From Bacteriovoracaceae bacterium (lineage in GTDB: Bacteria; Bdellovibrionota; Bacteriovoracia; Bacteriovoracales; Bacteriovoracaceae), in NCBI GenBank assembly GCA_947377285.1, contig CANCFT010000031.1, positions 1 through 45,555 of the forward strand: a stretch of DNA of 45,555 nucleotides. The letters are read 5' to 3'. Position 1 is the stretch's first letter. Every line of letters starts with the position of its first letter. Positions 45,170 to 45,555 of this stretch are shown here, one piece after another. Below the pieces are notes generated by a model. That model was not told where the DNA came from and ran no database searches. It saw nothing but the letters and a program-made list of their open reading frames with translations. The position numbers and the translations under genes were made by a program.

Positions 45170-45194
45170 AAAAAGGGCCTGAGAAATCAGGCCC
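45170..45194 (-). terminator. Rho-independent terminator of the small secreted gene
   Basis: On the minus strand GGGCCTGA and TCAGGCCC pair as an 8-bp stem with a four-base loop and are followed by T5. It lies 52 bases after the stop of the gene at 45246. Confidence 0.85.
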
Positions 45195-45245
45195 ATATGG
45201 TAATTGCTTGCGTTTAGAAATTTTGTCCGCGAGTTTTAGAAGTTC

Positions 45246-45539
45246 TTAAAATGTTGCTTCACAATTCCCTTTGGCAACTGCAGCACAAAAGCCTACATTT
45301 TGAGTGCTCGATTTATTTTGAATAAAAAGATAAATTTGGACGTCTTTTATCTTTCCTTCGATTTGATCACATCCACCTTCCAATTTTTGCTGTGCTTGTT
45401 TGGATGCGTCTTCACAAGTTAACTTCATTGTAATTCCATTGGCATAAGCCATAGTTGAGGGAGTACTCATAGAGTAGCTTCCTGCAAATGCGCTAATTGA
45501 AAATGCAGATAAAAACATTACAATGCCAAAACTTTTCAT
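45246..45539 (-). CDS. Small secreted protein (97 aa) with four cysteines
   Basis: Signal peptide (1-19, SISAFA), then a mature chain of about 78 residues with Cys in KLTCEDASKQ, GGCDQIEG, GFCAAVA and GNCEATF. GGAG 6-9 bases before the ATG supports the start. The spaced Cys suggest two disulfides in the periplasm or outside. No family recognised. A terminator follows. Confidence 0.78.
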   Translation of the reverse strand: MKSFGIVMFLSAFSISAFAGSYSMSTPSTMAYANGITMKLTCEDASKQAQQKLEGGCDQIEGKIKDVQIYLFIQNKSSTQNVGFCAAVAKGNCEATF

Positions 45540-45555
45540 AGATACTCCAATTAAA

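Noticed and set aside
1..45555. CRISPR arrays, rRNA, tRNA, prophage or complete insertion sequences
   Set aside because: No regularly spaced repeats, no conserved RNA gene blocks and no integrase or transposase frame could be found.

Overview
This AT-rich window (long poly-A/T runs, strongly A/T-ending codons) reads as chromosomal DNA of a free-living, motile, didermous bacterium. The mix of many short secreted proteins, lipoproteins, PAS-type histidine kinases, Hpt-receiver fusions, a chemotaxis receptor and a P450 fits the Bacteriovorax/Peredibacter side of the Bdellovibrionota. That assignment is an inference from gene style; there is no rRNA or tRNA gene here to test it.

Layout. 1-1.4 kb: C-terminal part of an MscS-like channel. 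1.4-6.5 kb: Hpt/receiver protein and two PAS histidine kinases. 6.6-9.5 kb: DoxX-like membrane protein and an MgtA/MgtB-like P-type ATPase. 9.5-11.9 kb (minus): Hpt-receiver protein and a degenerate HD-GYP-like protein. 12.2-16.4 kb: a 1015-residue exported protein, possibly with a DHH-phosphoesterase-like domain, and two small exported proteins. 16.6-20.4 kb: small secreted proteins, a cytochrome P450 and an exported transglutaminase-like protein. 20.6-24.7 kb: FIST sensor overlapping a histidine kinase, then a soluble PAS chemotaxis receptor. 24.7-26.6 kb: a decayed small gene, rlmN and a ferritin-like DUF455 protein. 26.6-34.6 kb: an envelope block with two paralogous 454-residue lipoproteins, a phospholipase-D-like lipoprotein, two further secreted proteins and an ABC transporter pair. 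35-38.2 kb: small regulator, broken secreted gene, LysE exporter, a VapBC module and a Phd/RelE-like module. 38.4-41.1 kb: a decay zone with a caspase-like secreted protease and other genes broken by in-frame stops. 41-45.5 kb: divergent LysR/SDR pair, HTH regulator, alpha/beta hydrolase and small Cys-containing secreted proteins.

How genes may work together. The kinases have no receiver domain of their own, while two Hpt-receiver proteins lie within 10 kb, so a multistep phosphorelay is plausible. FIST probably feeds its overlapping kinase. The LysR protein probably controls the divergent reductase through two related operator sites. Each toxin-antitoxin module has a recognisable palindromic operator.

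The most original observations are: (i) the paralogous lipoproteins carry an H-x-QN ... RD-L-G signature resembling the C-terminal half of IucA/IucC siderophore synthetases, in proteins predicted to lie outside the cytoplasm, one of them beside an exported PLD-like enzyme; (ii) the run of single in-frame stops in neighbouring genes at 38.5-41.1 kb; (iii) DHHG and TDNLGDG motifs in the 1015-residue exported protein. All homology calls are by eye and no database was searched.
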